Of a stretch of DNA of 42,241 bases, positions 16,096-24,749 are shown piece by piece (position 1 is the stretch's first letter; each line of letters starts with the position of its first letter). The position numbers and the translations under genes were made by a program. The notes under the pieces are model-generated. The model was not told the DNA's origin and searched no databases. It saw only the letters and a list, made by a program, of their open reading frames with translations. This DNA comes from Sulfurimonas sp. (GTDB taxonomy: Bacteria > Campylobacterota > Campylobacteria > Campylobacterales > Sulfurimonadaceae): positions 1-42,241 of the forward strand of contig JALSLQ010000069.1 in NCBI GenBank assembly GCA_026988235.1, read 5' to 3'.

Positions 16096-18440
16096 GAGGC
16101 TCTCCCGCAGATAATTGCATATTCACAAAATTGGCAGGGCTTTGTCTCTTCACATTTTTCAAAATTCACACTCTCAATGCTTAGCAAATCTTTGATATGT
16201 GACTTCAAAATTGCAAGCTTTTCTTCTAAAAAGCTCTCGGGCACTATGCGTGACTCTTTCAAATCATAAAACCCGCAACTCTGTACATTTCCAAACCCTC
16301 CGGCTAAAAGATAATAAAATTCAAGCTGAAAATCAGTTGCATCCGTAAAATTATTTTTGTTGTAAAGTGTATAAGAGCCTGTTTTATAATCAAGAACTTC
16401 TATAAGATTTTCTTTTTTATCTATTCTGTCGATTTGACCGACGATTTTCATGCCTGCAAAAGTCGTCTCCAAAAGTTCTTCTGTTTTGAACACTTTGTAG
16501 CCTTTTTGAAATCTTTGTATCTCAGCTTCCACAAAAGGTTCAAGACGCTTTTTTTGCATTGCCACAAGATACTTATCAAGTTCGCTCTCTCCACAAAACT
16601 CATCAAGTGCTCTGTTTATATCTTTTTTGAGTCTTATCACATCCGTATAAGCATTTTGCTTTTCATAGACTGCTTTTAATGCACTGTGCACTACATTACC
16701 AATCTCATACTCTTGTGGCATATCTTTTGGAATTTCATGGTTTTTTATATGTTGCATATATTTATAGTAATATTTGCGTTTACATGTAAGGAATGTTTTG
16801 AGTCTTGTTGCTGAGAGTGGCACATTTTTGAAGCTGTATTCTTGCACAATTTCTTCTTCTTTTTTTGGCTGTTTTTTTGTTCTCTCAAAGAGGATGTCCG
16901 CATAATCAAGCTCACTATATAGATTGTTCTTTTTTATGCCGAGTTGTTTTAAAAACCTAGAACCGTTACTTTGTTCTGAGCTGACATAAGAAATTGCCAC
17001 CTCTTTTGAGCGTACTATAAGCATCTCATAATAATGTTTTTGAAGGTTTTCTCTATCACTCATCGTCGGCAACGAAGCAGTTTTTCGTATTTGTGTATTT
17101 AAAAACATATCTTTGTCACTGCGTTTTGGAACATTTTTATCATCAAAATCTATGATAATTACCGCATCAAAATGCACACTTCTTGTTTCAAGCACACCCA
17201 TTACCGTAACTTTTCCTCCGCGTACATCATCAAGCGTTCTTGCACACAGGCGTTGCATAAAAATATTTAGGAGTGATTTTATGTTCATGTCTAGCATAAA
17301 GGGGAGAATTTTCTCAATTTTATGCAATTCTTCATCAAATATTTTTTTTTCTTGTTTACTCTTAATAAAAGGAATTATTTTATTCATTTGCATCATAAAA
17401 TCAATTTCTGAAATTTTTTTATAATAAATAGCGTGAATAATTAAAAAGAGTTGATCACCGACTCTTTGCGCACGAGCTTCATTCTCTTTTGAGTCTTGTT
17501 CTATTGCACTTATTGTGGCATTTATTTTGGTGTAGAGTACAGAGTGACGAAAAGAATCCCCCATCGCAAAGTTCAAATTACATTTTTCATCAAAACTTTT
17601 TAGTAAAGGTGCCATAGCTTCATTGGGTAAAATTACGGCAATATTTTCTGGGTTATAGCCTTTTTGCACAAACTCATAAATTTTTTGTTGTACAAAGGCA
17701 ACCTGCAAAAGCGATTCGCTAAAACTGTTACATGTAAGCCTATAATTTTTTTGAATTTTCTCTTTTGAGAGTATCGTTATGTCATTCAAAGAGAGTTCAT
17801 ATATAAATCCAATTTCTACATCAAACCCGAGTTTGTTCAGTTTGTTTTGCATCTTTTCATTAAAGCGTGTTGCCCAAAAATGAATTGTTATATTGGTAAA
17901 TTCTTGTGCTTTTTGCAAAAGTTCTAGCTCAAAGTTTGTTAAATGTCCATCCAAATAAATCAAGATATTTTTTTGTGTTTTTATATAAGCTTCATTAAAA
18001 TCGTAGAGCTTCGGTAAAAATATTTTATCAAGCAATTTCTTTTCATTGCATAATTGTTCATAGCGTTTATAAAGCTCCTGCAAAATAGTAATGTGTTCTT
18101 CATATTCTGCATAGACATCGGCATGTGTAAGTAAGTTTATATCATACAGTTCAGCACTCAACTCTTCAAAAAATTTAAATATATAAGAACTATTTTTAGT
18201 GAAAGTAAAAAAGTTTCTTTCAATTTGTAGATTTGCAAAGCCCTTAAAATCTGATGCTTCAAGTAAAAGCAGTATTCTGCTCTCTTCATCTATAAATTTA
18301 TAACCTTTAACAAGTGCAAGTTTAGAAATAAAATCACTCATAGTGATGTAGTTGGGTAAAAAAAGGGTGTGACACTCTTGTTCCAATTGCTCATGACGAA
18401 TGGCACGAGCAGAGGGGAGAACTATGGTTTGCTCGTCCAT
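16092..18440 (-). CDS. addB: AddB-like PD-(D/E)XK nuclease subunit
   Basis: This 782-residue partner of AddA shows a clear C-terminal RecB-type nuclease: GQIDRIDKKENLIEVLDYKTG. Cysteines for an AddB-type [4Fe-4S] staple are visible: one in FLTCKRKYYYKY and three at the end in CQFCEYAIIC, spaced CxxCxxxxxC. The N-terminal half keeps only a loose inactive-helicase layout, with no good Walker A. This fits AddB proteins that scan DNA rather than unwind it. Two TTACATGTAA sites lie inside (16780 and 17728), the first covering the cluster cysteine codon. It starts 3 bp after the FixH-like gene, so it is probably co-transcribed with the oxidase assembly genes. Confidence 0.87.
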   Translation of the reverse strand: MDEQTIVLPSARAIRHEQLEQECHTLFLPNYITMSDFISKLALVKGYKFIDEESRILLLLEASDFKGFANLQIERNFFTFTKNSSYIFKFFEELSAELYDINLLTHADVYAEYEEHITILQELYKRYEQLCNEKKLLDKIFLPKLYDFNEAYIKTQKNILIYLDGHLTNFELELLQKAQEFTNITIHFWATRFNEKMQNKLNKLGFDVEIGFIYELSLNDITILSKEKIQKNYRLTCNSFSESLLQVAFVQQKIYEFVQKGYNPENIAVILPNEAMAPLLKSFDEKCNLNFAMGDSFRHSVLYTKINATISAIEQDSKENEARAQRVGDQLFLIIHAIYYKKISEIDFMMQMNKIIPFIKSKQEKKIFDEELHKIEKILPFMLDMNIKSLLNIFMQRLCARTLDDVRGGKVTVMGVLETRSVHFDAVIIIDFDDKNVPKRSDKDMFLNTQIRKTASLPTMSDRENLQKHYYEMLIVRSKEVAISYVSSEQSNGSRFLKQLGIKKNNLYSELDYADILFERTKKQPKKEEEIVQEYSFKNVPLSATRLKTFLTCKRKYYYKYMQHIKNHEIPKDMPQEYEIGNVVHSALKAVYEKQNAYTDVIRLKKDINRALDEFCGESELDKYLVAMQKKRLEPFVEAEIQRFQKGYKVFKTEELLETTFAGMKIVGQIDRIDKKENLIEVLDYKTGSYTLYNKNNFTDATDFQLEFYYLLAGGFGNVQSCGFYDLKESRIVPESFLEEKLAILKSHIKDLLSIESVNFEKCEETKPCQFCEYAIICGRAS

Positions 18441-18443
18441 TAC

Positions 18444-18977
18444 CTAGTAAGTTATTGCTTCCGCGGCTTGAATACTTTTGTCATTTTTTATGCGAGTATC
18501 TGTCTTAATATTATAAAATCTACTATCTTTACCAACATTTACTTTTAACATAAAATTCCATCTTCCAACTTTAGGAAATTTTATATCTTTAAAGACATAT
18601 TCTCCATTTTCAAACACAGGGTTTTTAAGTGTTTTTGTATAAGTATCAACTTCTGGTCGGCTCATTACCAAAATCATATTGGCATTTTTAACAGGTACAC
18701 CATCAACAGAGGTAAGTAAATATTTCACATCACATCCCTCTTTTTTTAATTGTTCAGTGACATATTTTAACTTATACTTTTTGTCAAATTTTATTCTTGA
18801 TTTTATTAAATCATTTGCTTTTTCATCAGCATTTTGGTACTTAGTCATATAGTCATCACTCGGCTGTATATCGGCTTTTCCTGTCTCTATAATAGTCCAC
18901 ACACCAAGCAAAAAAACACAGCTTATTGCTATTCCAATAATATAGGGCCAATGTTTACCACTTTCTAAAATTTTCAT
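18444..18977 (-). CDS. FixH-like cbb3 oxidase assembly protein
   Basis: This 177-residue protein has one N-terminal membrane helix (about residues 11-31) followed by a periplasmic domain of FixH type (ADIQPSDDYMTKYQ..., ending in VGRWNFMLKVNVGKDSRFY). FixH/CcoG-I-S-H proteins help deliver copper or mature cbb3 oxidase. Here it belongs to the ccoNOQP operon. It overlaps the preceding gene by 23 bp. The FixH call rests on the single-helix plan, sequence flavour and position; a domain search would settle it. Confidence 0.72.
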   Translation of the reverse strand: MKILESGKHWPYIIGIAISCVFLLGVWTIIETGKADIQPSDDYMTKYQNADEKANDLIKSRIKFDKKYKLKYVTEQLKKEGCDVKYLLTSVDGVPVKNANMILVMSRPEVDTYTKTLKNPVFENGEYVFKDIKFPKVGRWNFMLKVNVGKDSRFYNIKTDTRIKNDKSIQAAEAITY

Positions 18978-19677
18978 CTTTATGCCTCATTTTATAAATT
19001 CTTCTTTTGATTAGCATTACTATAGCATATAAAATCAAACTGTAAAATAATAACTTCACATAAAACAAAGATGTTTGGTTCGCATCACTATCAAAGCCAT
19101 GTCCTAATGTCACACCTTTTGCTTTTGCAATCTGTTGTGCTATATCTAAATAGCCATTAAACATTGCAGCTGCATATTTTCCAGTGATATTACCTTTTTT
19201 TGCTTTACCCCCTAAAAGAGGAAGAATAGTCCCTCCCGTATTAGTCATAATACGCTTAATATCATCCCAACTTCTTGCATAAAATGCTGCCATCATAAAA
19301 GCCTGTACATAAGATGTAACAGGACTAAGTATCTGCTTTTTATCAAAATATTTATATAAAGATTTATTGTTAGCTTGTATATCTACTTCTTTATTCATCT
19401 CTGAAAATGTCAATAATACTGTAGGCGTATGAAATTGAGACAAAATACTCTTTTCATAATCATACATAGTAGCGTTTTGAGGTATCTCTTTGATCATTAA
19501 AAGCTTCAAAGATATTCCTGTTTTTTGATAAAGTGCACTTCCTAATGCTTCTACTTCTTCACTAAACTTAGGCTTATGAATCACTTCATCTTTATATAAA
19601 TATTCTGCAAATAAATGTGTTTGAAGCAATAATATGAGGGTGAGGGCATAAAGCCCTCTTGTTAAAGTTTTCAACAA
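18955..19677 (-). CDS. Exported, C-terminally anchored protein of unknown function in the cbb3 operon (TPM-like, tentative)
   Basis: This 240-residue protein has a signal peptide (about residues 1-24, ending HLFA), a globular region and a membrane helix at about 206-223 followed by positive residues. The layout and the segment ALGSALYQKTGISLKLLMI recall TPM/YgcG-type domains, but I do not recognise the protein firmly. It starts with TTG; two tandem TTG codons are possible, and the second (19674) has the better spacing to AGGA. The stop of the 29-residue peptide upstream overlaps that ribosome binding site, so translation is likely coupled. A role in oxidase assembly is inferred from position only. 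Confidence 0.65.
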   Translation of the reverse strand: MLKTLTRGLYALTLILLLQTHLFAEYLYKDEVIHKPKFSEEVEALGSALYQKTGISLKLLMIKEIPQNATMYDYEKSILSQFHTPTVLLTFSEMNKEVDIQANNKSLYKYFDKKQILSPVTSYVQAFMMAAFYARSWDDIKRIMTNTGGTILPLLGGKAKKGNITGKYAAAMFNGYLDIAQQIAKAKGVTLGHGFDSDANQTSLFYVKLLFYSLILYAIVMLIKRRIYKMRHKDENFRKW

Positions 19678-19682
19678 ACTTC

Positions 19683-19772
19683 CTAACCAATAAAAAGATG
19701 ATTAGGAGTTACAACTGCCCAAAGAGTATATACGGCCATTATTACAAGACCCCAAGAAAGAATTTTTTCCAT
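19683..19772 (-). CDS. 29-residue single-helix membrane peptide in the cbb3 operon
   Basis: This very short ORF, too small for usual gene finders, starts at ATG 19772 (another ATG stands one codon earlier). AAGGAG lies 6 bp upstream and the stop is TAG at 19683. The predicted peptide begins MEKILSWGLVIMAVYTL and ends TPNHLFIG, so it is a single membrane helix with a small polar tail. It fills the gap between the DUF4006 gene and the next gene, which it overlaps only through the ribosome binding site. Small single-helix subunits (CcoM, CcoH, CcoQ) are known in other cbb3 oxidases. A similar role here is inference. Confidence 0.72.
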   Translation of the reverse strand: MEKILSWGLVIMAVYTLWAVVTPNHLFIG

Positions 19773-19782
19773 CATTGTCTCC

Positions 19783-20016
19783 TTATTTTACAGTTACAAT
19801 GTGATCAGACATTTTAGAAGTAGTATGCCCACTTCCAAAACCTATGCCAGAACCAATTGTTTTTTCATTAACTAATTTATAGTAATTTTGTGCATTTACA
19901 TGTTGAACTTTTACAGCATTAATACTTAAAAAGACCAACATTGCCAACAATATACTAAGAGCTATTAAACCGCCAGTCAATCCATTAAGTGCCCAAACAT
20001 TTCTATTTTCATTCAT
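19783..20016 (-). CDS. DUF4006 family small membrane protein
   Basis: This 77-residue protein has one membrane helix (about residues 12-34, GLTGGLIALSILLAMLVFLS) and a C-terminal tail of about 40 residues with QNYYKLVNEK and a GSGIGFGSGH segment. It directly follows ccoP, with a 1-bp gap. DUF4006 genes are typical of this position in Campylobacterota (recalled as Cj1486c in C. jejuni). An accessory or assembly role for the cbb3 oxidase is likely but unproven. Confidence 0.8.
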   Translation of the reverse strand: MNENRNVWALNGLTGGLIALSILLAMLVFLSINAVKVQHVNAQNYYKLVNEKTIGSGIGFGSGHTTSKMSDHIVTVK

Positions 20017-20017
20017 G

Positions 20018-20962
20018 TTATTCTCCTTTACTTAAGCTCATAACATAAGCAGCGACAGCTTCTTTTTGTTTTGCATTAAGTCTATCCATAACAGGCATTG
20101 TACCAATAGCAGCAACTTTTCCATAGCTTAATACATTTACAAGTAGTTTTGTATTCCAAGTAGCTATATCTGGAGCCATACCTACTACACCTTTTCCATC
20201 AGGACCATGACACATAGTACATGTACCAGCAAATACTTTTGCCCCTGCACTATTTTTATCTTTTAATCCACCTGCAACATATTTAGCAACTGCATCAATC
20301 TCTATATCAGTAATAGGTGCATAATTGTTGTTAGCATTCATCAAACCTGTGCGATCTGGCATAGTTGCTTCACTTCCAAGTAATTTACCAGTAAGTCCAT
20401 GGTTGATTGCATATTTAACGCTTTTTTCTGAAATTCTTTGATTTAAATCTGCGGCATCAATTTCACCATTCCCATCAGCGTTTAAACCATGACAAGCAAC
20501 ACATTCAACCAAATAAACAGATTCACCCATATTTACAAGTTCATCACCCTTAATATTAGCATATTTTTTATCAAACTGTTTGTTAAGTGTTGTCACTTCT
20601 TCATTATACTGTCCAATCTGAGAAAAGGCATTTACCGGATACCCGATTGTAAAATACCACATACCCCAAATCATTGTTCCTAAAAATATAATTGCCCAAC
20701 CAAATGGTACTGGATTCTTATATTCACCTATGTCATCCCATGATTCATCTGCCAATTCACCAGTTGCTTGCTCTACTTGCATTTGATGAACATATTTAAT
20801 AACAACAAACACAGTAATCACAACTAATGCTGCTGCTCCTGCAATTGCAAGAATATTGACGATATCACCACTCAAACCATTTTTCAGGTACTTTAACACA
20901 TATGCCGTTGCACCTAACATGGCACCAGCTATGATAATTCCCCAAAGATAAAGCTTATTCAT
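20018..20962 (-). CDS. ccoP: cbb3-type cytochrome c oxidase, diheme subunit CcoP
   Basis: This 314-residue diheme cytochrome c passes electrons into the oxidase. Heme c motifs are CVACH (154-158) and CTMCH (248-252). Probable axial methionines are in ATMPDRTG and GTMPVMD. Three hydrophobic segments lie at about 4-24, 35-56 and 87-106, one helix more than in many CcoP proteins. The periplasmic heme domains follow. It lies 9 bp after ccoQ. Confidence 0.94.
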   Translation of the reverse strand: MNKLYLWGIIIAGAMLGATAYVLKYLKNGLSGDIVNILAIAGAAALVVITVFVVIKYVHQMQVEQATGELADESWDDIGEYKNPVPFGWAIIFLGTMIWGMWYFTIGYPVNAFSQIGQYNEEVTTLNKQFDKKYANIKGDELVNMGESVYLVECVACHGLNADGNGEIDAADLNQRISEKSVKYAINHGLTGKLLGSEATMPDRTGLMNANNNYAPITDIEIDAVAKYVAGGLKDKNSAGAKVFAGTCTMCHGPDGKGVVGMAPDIATWNTKLLVNVLSYGKVAAIGTMPVMDRLNAKQKEAVAAYVMSLSKGE

Positions 20963-20971
20963 ATATCTCTC

Positions 20972-21175
20972 CTATTTTTCTTTTTCATCTGACATAGGTT
21001 TAACCGGAGTATCATCTATATCATCCTTTAACGCCATATTACTGTAGTGCTCATAATCGATACCAGAAGAATCTTTTCTTTTTGTATACAAATGATAGAT
21101 GTAGGAGTAACTTCCTACAACTAAAAATATAATCAAAAAGAAATACGCATATGGTGCATATTCATAAAAATTCAC
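20972..21175 (-). CDS. ccoQ: cbb3-type cytochrome c oxidase, small subunit CcoQ
   Basis: This 67-residue protein has a single membrane helix (residues 8-29, AYAYFFLIIFLVVGSYSYIY), then a short charged cytoplasmic tail with KRKDSSGIDYEHYSNMALKDD. CcoQ stabilises the oxidase. Position between ccoO and ccoP and size both fit. Confidence 0.88.
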   Translation of the reverse strand: MNFYEYAPYAYFFLIIFLVVGSYSYIYHLYTKRKDSSGIDYEHYSNMALKDDIDDTPVKPMSDEKEK

Positions 21176-21187
21176 TACAATCCTTTC

Positions 21188-21880
21188 TTATTTAAGACAG
21201 TTTAAATATGCAATTAAAGCTACTATCTCAGGAACTTCACCCCGCGCAACTGCATCTTTAACATCTTGATTTTTCATTTTTGCTGCAACTTTTTTCGCTT
21301 CAGCAAGAGCCATAGCATGTGCACCTGCAACTGATTTTGCCATTTTAATAACTACAGTTTTACCATCTTTGGTAGGCACTGGTTTGTTATATGGCACACC
21401 AAAAAATTCTGCATTTGTTAATTGTGTAGCATATGCAGTATCTATGTCAACTTTATTTGTAAACAACCATGGATATGCTGGCATAATAGAACCTGGAACA
21501 ATTTTAGCAGGATTCATCATATGATTTTCATGCCATTCTGTTGTTCTATAATTACCTACACGGTGTAAATCTGGACCAGTTCTTTCAGAACCCCAAAGGA
21601 ATGGTCTATCGTAAGCATATTCCCCACTTAAAGAGTAGTGACCATAACGGTCAGTTTCAGCTTTAAACGGACGAATTAGCTGTGAGTGACAAGAGTTACA
21701 ACTATTTTTGATGTAAACATCACGACCCGCTTGTTCGAGCAAAGTTACTGGTTTTGTACCAATAACAGGACGAGAAGCCTGTGCAAAGTTTGGAACGATC
21801 TCAACCAATCCGGCAAACGCAATTGTAACAAACACACCTACAGAGAAAAGAAATGGGTGTTTTTCTAACCAATGAAACAT
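21188..21880 (-). CDS. ccoO: cbb3-type cytochrome c oxidase, monoheme subunit CcoO
   Basis: This 230-residue subunit has an N-terminal anchor helix (about 9-28) and one heme c motif, CNSCHSQLIRPF (from residue 61). It also has typical CcoO segments such as GSERTGPDLHRVG and the axial-ligand stretch SIMPAYPWL. It relays electrons from CcoP to CcoN. It starts 18 bp after ccoN. Confidence 0.95.
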   Translation of the reverse strand: MFHWLEKHPFLFSVGVFVTIAFAGLVEIVPNFAQASRPVIGTKPVTLLEQAGRDVYIKNSCNSCHSQLIRPFKAETDRYGHYSLSGEYAYDRPFLWGSERTGPDLHRVGNYRTTEWHENHMMNPAKIVPGSIMPAYPWLFTNKVDIDTAYATQLTNAEFFGVPYNKPVPTKDGKTVVIKMAKSVAGAHAMALAEAKKVAAKMKNQDVKDAVARGEVPEIVALIAYLNCLK

Positions 21881-21898
21881 AATATAATCCTCCCTTTC

Positions 21899-23392
21899 TT
21901 AAGCGCCCATAGGCGAAGCATTTTGTAATTCAGACTCTTCCACAGGACGAGACGACATAGTTTTGTAAATATTATACGCAAACATTAAGAAACCAGTTAA
22001 GTATAACAATCCACCAACACCACGCAACGCATAGTAAGGGTGAAGTACATTTACAGTATCCATAAATGAATATGCTAAGTTACCAAATTCATCATGAGCT
22101 CTCCACATCATACCTTGCGTAATACCTGCAATCCACATAGAAGTAAAGTATAAAACAATACCTAAAGTTTGGATCCAGAATTGTGCAGCCATAAGACCTT
22201 TAGAGTACAACTCGCGTTTAAACACACGAGGAGCCATATGGAAAAGTGAAGCGATAATCATAAAGCCAACCCAACCAAGAGTACCATCATGAACATGACC
22301 TACAATCCAGTTGGTAAAGTGTGCAATCGCATTTACAGATTTGATAGCTTGAATAGGACCTTCTAATGTTGAGAACATATAAAAAGTTGAAGCAAGTACC
22401 ATAAACTTAATGAGTGGTGATGCCGCAACTTGTTGCCATTCGCCCTTCATTGTAAGAAGCATATTGATCGCTGAACCCCAAGATGGTAAAATAAGAACTA
22501 TAGAGAAAATAGACCCCATCGTTTGTACCCAGTCAGGAACAGTTGAATAAAGAAGGTGGTGACCACCAGCCCAAAGATATACAAACATTAAACCCCAAAA
22601 TGAAAGTAAAGACAATTTATATGAATAAATCGCTTGACCAGACTCTTTTGGTAAAAAGTAGTAAATCATAGCAATAATAGGCACAGTGAATACAAATGCA
22701 ACTGCATTGTGTCCATACCACCATTGTACTAGTGCATCATTTGTACCTGCATACATAGAAATAGAATGGAACCAATCACCAATATTTGTTTCTCCAATTG
22801 GAGATGTTGCTAGCATTGTAGGTATTTCCATATTATTAAACAAGTAAAGCATACCAACGCCTAAGAAAGTAGCAATATAATACCAGATAGAAATATATAA
22901 TGACTTCTCACGGCGAATACCGATAAGACCGAATATACTTACACCCCACAGCACCCACACAACTACAATGGCAATATCTACAGGCCATTCAAATTCTGCG
23001 TACTCTTTTGATGAAGTATATCCCATAAATAGTGATACAACAGCTGCTGCAACACCAAGCACATATAACCAAAATTGAAGTTTACCAATAAACATCAAAA
23101 ATTTAGATTCAGCCATAGATACTTTAAGTACCCTTTGACCAACATAATACCAAGTAGCAAAAATACCACTTACTGTAAAACCAAATGCAACACTATCTGT
23201 GTGCAATGGACGAAGACGACCGAATGCCGTATATTCTGCAATTGTATGTCCAAAGATTGTGTTCAATCCTGGAAATGCAAGTTCAAATGCAATAAATACA
23301 CCGATAGTCATGCCAACAATTCCTAAAACAATTGTTGTTAACATGAACATCTTTGCAACCGTATAGTCGTACTCTAATGGACGATTCTCCAT
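21899..23392 (-). CDS. ccoN: cbb3-type cytochrome c oxidase, catalytic subunit I CcoN
   Basis: This 497-residue integral membrane protein has about twelve helices and carries the b hemes and CuB. Ligand histidines are visible in LRPLHTDSVAFG (H64), WYGHNAVAF, WAGGHHLLYS and IVGHVHDGTLGW. It is the oxygen-reducing, proton-pumping subunit of the high-affinity terminal oxidase, suited to microaerobic life. It is the first gene of the operon, with AAGGAGG 7-8 bp before the ATG and about 210 bp of upstream regulatory sequence. Confidence 0.97.
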   Translation of the reverse strand: MENRPLEYDYTVAKMFMLTTIVLGIVGMTIGVFIAFELAFPGLNTIFGHTIAEYTAFGRLRPLHTDSVAFGFTVSGIFATWYYVGQRVLKVSMAESKFLMFIGKLQFWLYVLGVAAAVVSLFMGYTSSKEYAEFEWPVDIAIVVVWVLWGVSIFGLIGIRREKSLYISIWYYIATFLGVGMLYLFNNMEIPTMLATSPIGETNIGDWFHSISMYAGTNDALVQWWYGHNAVAFVFTVPIIAMIYYFLPKESGQAIYSYKLSLLSFWGLMFVYLWAGGHHLLYSTVPDWVQTMGSIFSIVLILPSWGSAINMLLTMKGEWQQVAASPLIKFMVLASTFYMFSTLEGPIQAIKSVNAIAHFTNWIVGHVHDGTLGWVGFMIIASLFHMAPRVFKRELYSKGLMAAQFWIQTLGIVLYFTSMWIAGITQGMMWRAHDEFGNLAYSFMDTVNVLHPYYALRGVGGLLYLTGFLMFAYNIYKTMSSRPVEESELQNASPMGA

Positions 23393-23469
23393 ATATAGCC
23401 TCCTTAAGATTCAAAGCAATTACGTCTCTTAAATGCATCACCACACTTAAAAAACTAATCAACAGTTGT

Positions 23470-23475
23470 ATATTA
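23470..23475 (-). promoter_or_regulatory. Candidate extended -10 of the cco operon promoter
   Basis: On the - strand this reads TGC-TAATAT, an extended -10 hexamer about 80 bp before the ccoN ATG. Campylobacterota promoters often lack a clear -35, and none is obvious here. The hexamer is preceded by the dyad at 23501-23526. The rest of 23393-23605 shows no ORF with a ribosome binding site. Confidence 0.4.
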
Positions 23476-23500
23476 GCAATAGATTTGTTTAATCTATCTT

Positions 23501-23526
23501 AAAAGTGACATAAAAATGACACTTTT
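23501..23526. promoter_or_regulatory. Dyad AAAAGTGACAT-AAAA-ATGACACTTTT upstream of ccoN (possible operator)
   Basis: Two 11-bp arms around AAAA are inverted repeats of each other except for one position. Read on the - strand it is also a pair of direct TGTCA motifs 11 bp apart, close to one helical turn. It lies about 25 bp upstream of the candidate -10, a position suited to an activator or repressor of the oxidase operon. The cognate regulator is unknown. Confidence 0.45.
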
Positions 23527-23600
23527 TTTAATATTATTCTAAAAGGAAGCAATTAATTAGGAAATATGTGTTTAACATAAGAAAATAACGAAAGAAGAGA

Positions 23601-23632
23601 GAGTTTTATCTTTTTATCAAAGATAAAAACTC
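23601..23632 (-). terminator. AT-rich hairpin at the 3' end of carA
   Basis: GAGTTTTATCTTT pairs with AAAGATAAAAACTC (one bulged base) across the carA stop codon. The sequence after it on the - strand is pyrimidine rich (CTCTCTTCTTTC) but is not a clean T run, so the terminator call is moderate. It separates the carA operon from the cco promoter region. Confidence 0.45.
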
Positions 23633-24745
23633 ATTGAATATATATCGGCTCTCTCTAGGGCCGGGGGAAGCTTCAGGATGATGTTGTACGGAGAATACAG
23701 GAGCATCATTGTAATATAACCCCTCAATAGTTCCATCAAAAAGATTTATATGCGTGACTGATGCAATTTCTACAATACTATCAGGAACATTGTAATTATG
23801 ATTTTGTGCCGTTATCTCAACAAGACCTGTTTTTTCATTTTTTACAGGATGATTCCCACCATGATGTCCGAATTTTAATTTAAAAGTATCGTATCCGTGA
23901 GAAATTGAAAGTAGTTGATGCCCTAAACAAATACCAAACATCGGTATTTTTGCAGCTATAAGCTTTTTAATTTGTTCTTGTTCACGCTTGAGGACAAGTG
24001 GATCACCCGGACCGTTTGATAAAAAAACGCCGTCAATAAGTTTTGCTTGATATTTTTCTATTAAATCTTCTGCAATAAAATCATTGGGTACAACTTCTAC
24101 TTCTATGCCGGCATTCACAAGTTCATTTAAAATATTACGCTTGACACCAAAATCTATAGCTACAATTTTTGCCTGAGCTTTTGGCGGCTCATCATACTTA
24201 AACTCTCTGTATGAAAATGTACTTGAGCTATGCGTATATGCTTCTTTTGTACTCACCTGCTCAATGTAATTGACATCTTCTATGCGAGGGGTATTTTCAA
24301 GAATTTTTTTCAATTCTTCCTTATCGCTTATTTGAGTTGATGCAACCATCATCATAGAACCTTCACTCCGAAGCATTTTTGTTAAGTATCTTGTGTCAAT
24401 ATCACAAATACCCATCACATCATTGTCAATCAAAAAGTTATGCAATGAATTTTGGGCTCGAAAATTTGAATATCGTCCTTGATATTTTCTTACTATCATT
24501 CCTTTAGCATGTGCCTTTGTACTTTCCATATCTTGTTCATTCACACCAACATTTCCGATTTCAGGCATTGTAAAAGTGACAAATTGACCTGCATAAGAAG
24601 GGTCACTCATTATTTCTTGGTACCCACTCATAGATGTATTAAAAACTATTTCTCCAACTTCGGTTTTATCTGCACCAAAACTATTTGCTTCTAAAAAGGT
24701 GCCGTTTTCCAAGTATACCCATGCTTTTTTTAATGAACTATTCAT
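23606..24745 (-). CDS. carA: Carbamoyl-phosphate synthase small (glutaminase) subunit
   Basis: This 379-residue class I glutamine amidotransferase releases ammonia for carbamoyl phosphate synthesis (arginine and pyrimidines). The N-terminal domain has WVYLENGTFLEANSFGA, and the GATase half has LSNGPGDPLVL, nucleophile Cys in FGICLGHQLLSI, and the His/Glu pair in QHHPEASPGP. The large subunit CarB is not in the window. It lies 4 bp after the DUF507 gene, whose end supplies its GGAG ribosome binding site. Confidence 0.96.
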   Translation of the reverse strand: MNSSLKKAWVYLENGTFLEANSFGADKTEVGEIVFNTSMSGYQEIMSDPSYAGQFVTFTMPEIGNVGVNEQDMESTKAHAKGMIVRKYQGRYSNFRAQNSLHNFLIDNDVMGICDIDTRYLTKMLRSEGSMMMVASTQISDKEELKKILENTPRIEDVNYIEQVSTKEAYTHSSSTFSYREFKYDEPPKAQAKIVAIDFGVKRNILNELVNAGIEVEVVPNDFIAEDLIEKYQAKLIDGVFLSNGPGDPLVLKREQEQIKKLIAAKIPMFGICLGHQLLSISHGYDTFKLKFGHHGGNHPVKNEKTGLVEITAQNHNYNVPDSIVEIASVTHINLFDGTIEGLYYNDAPVFSVQHHPEASPGPRESRYIFNEFLSLIKR

Positions 24746-24749
24746 GTGC

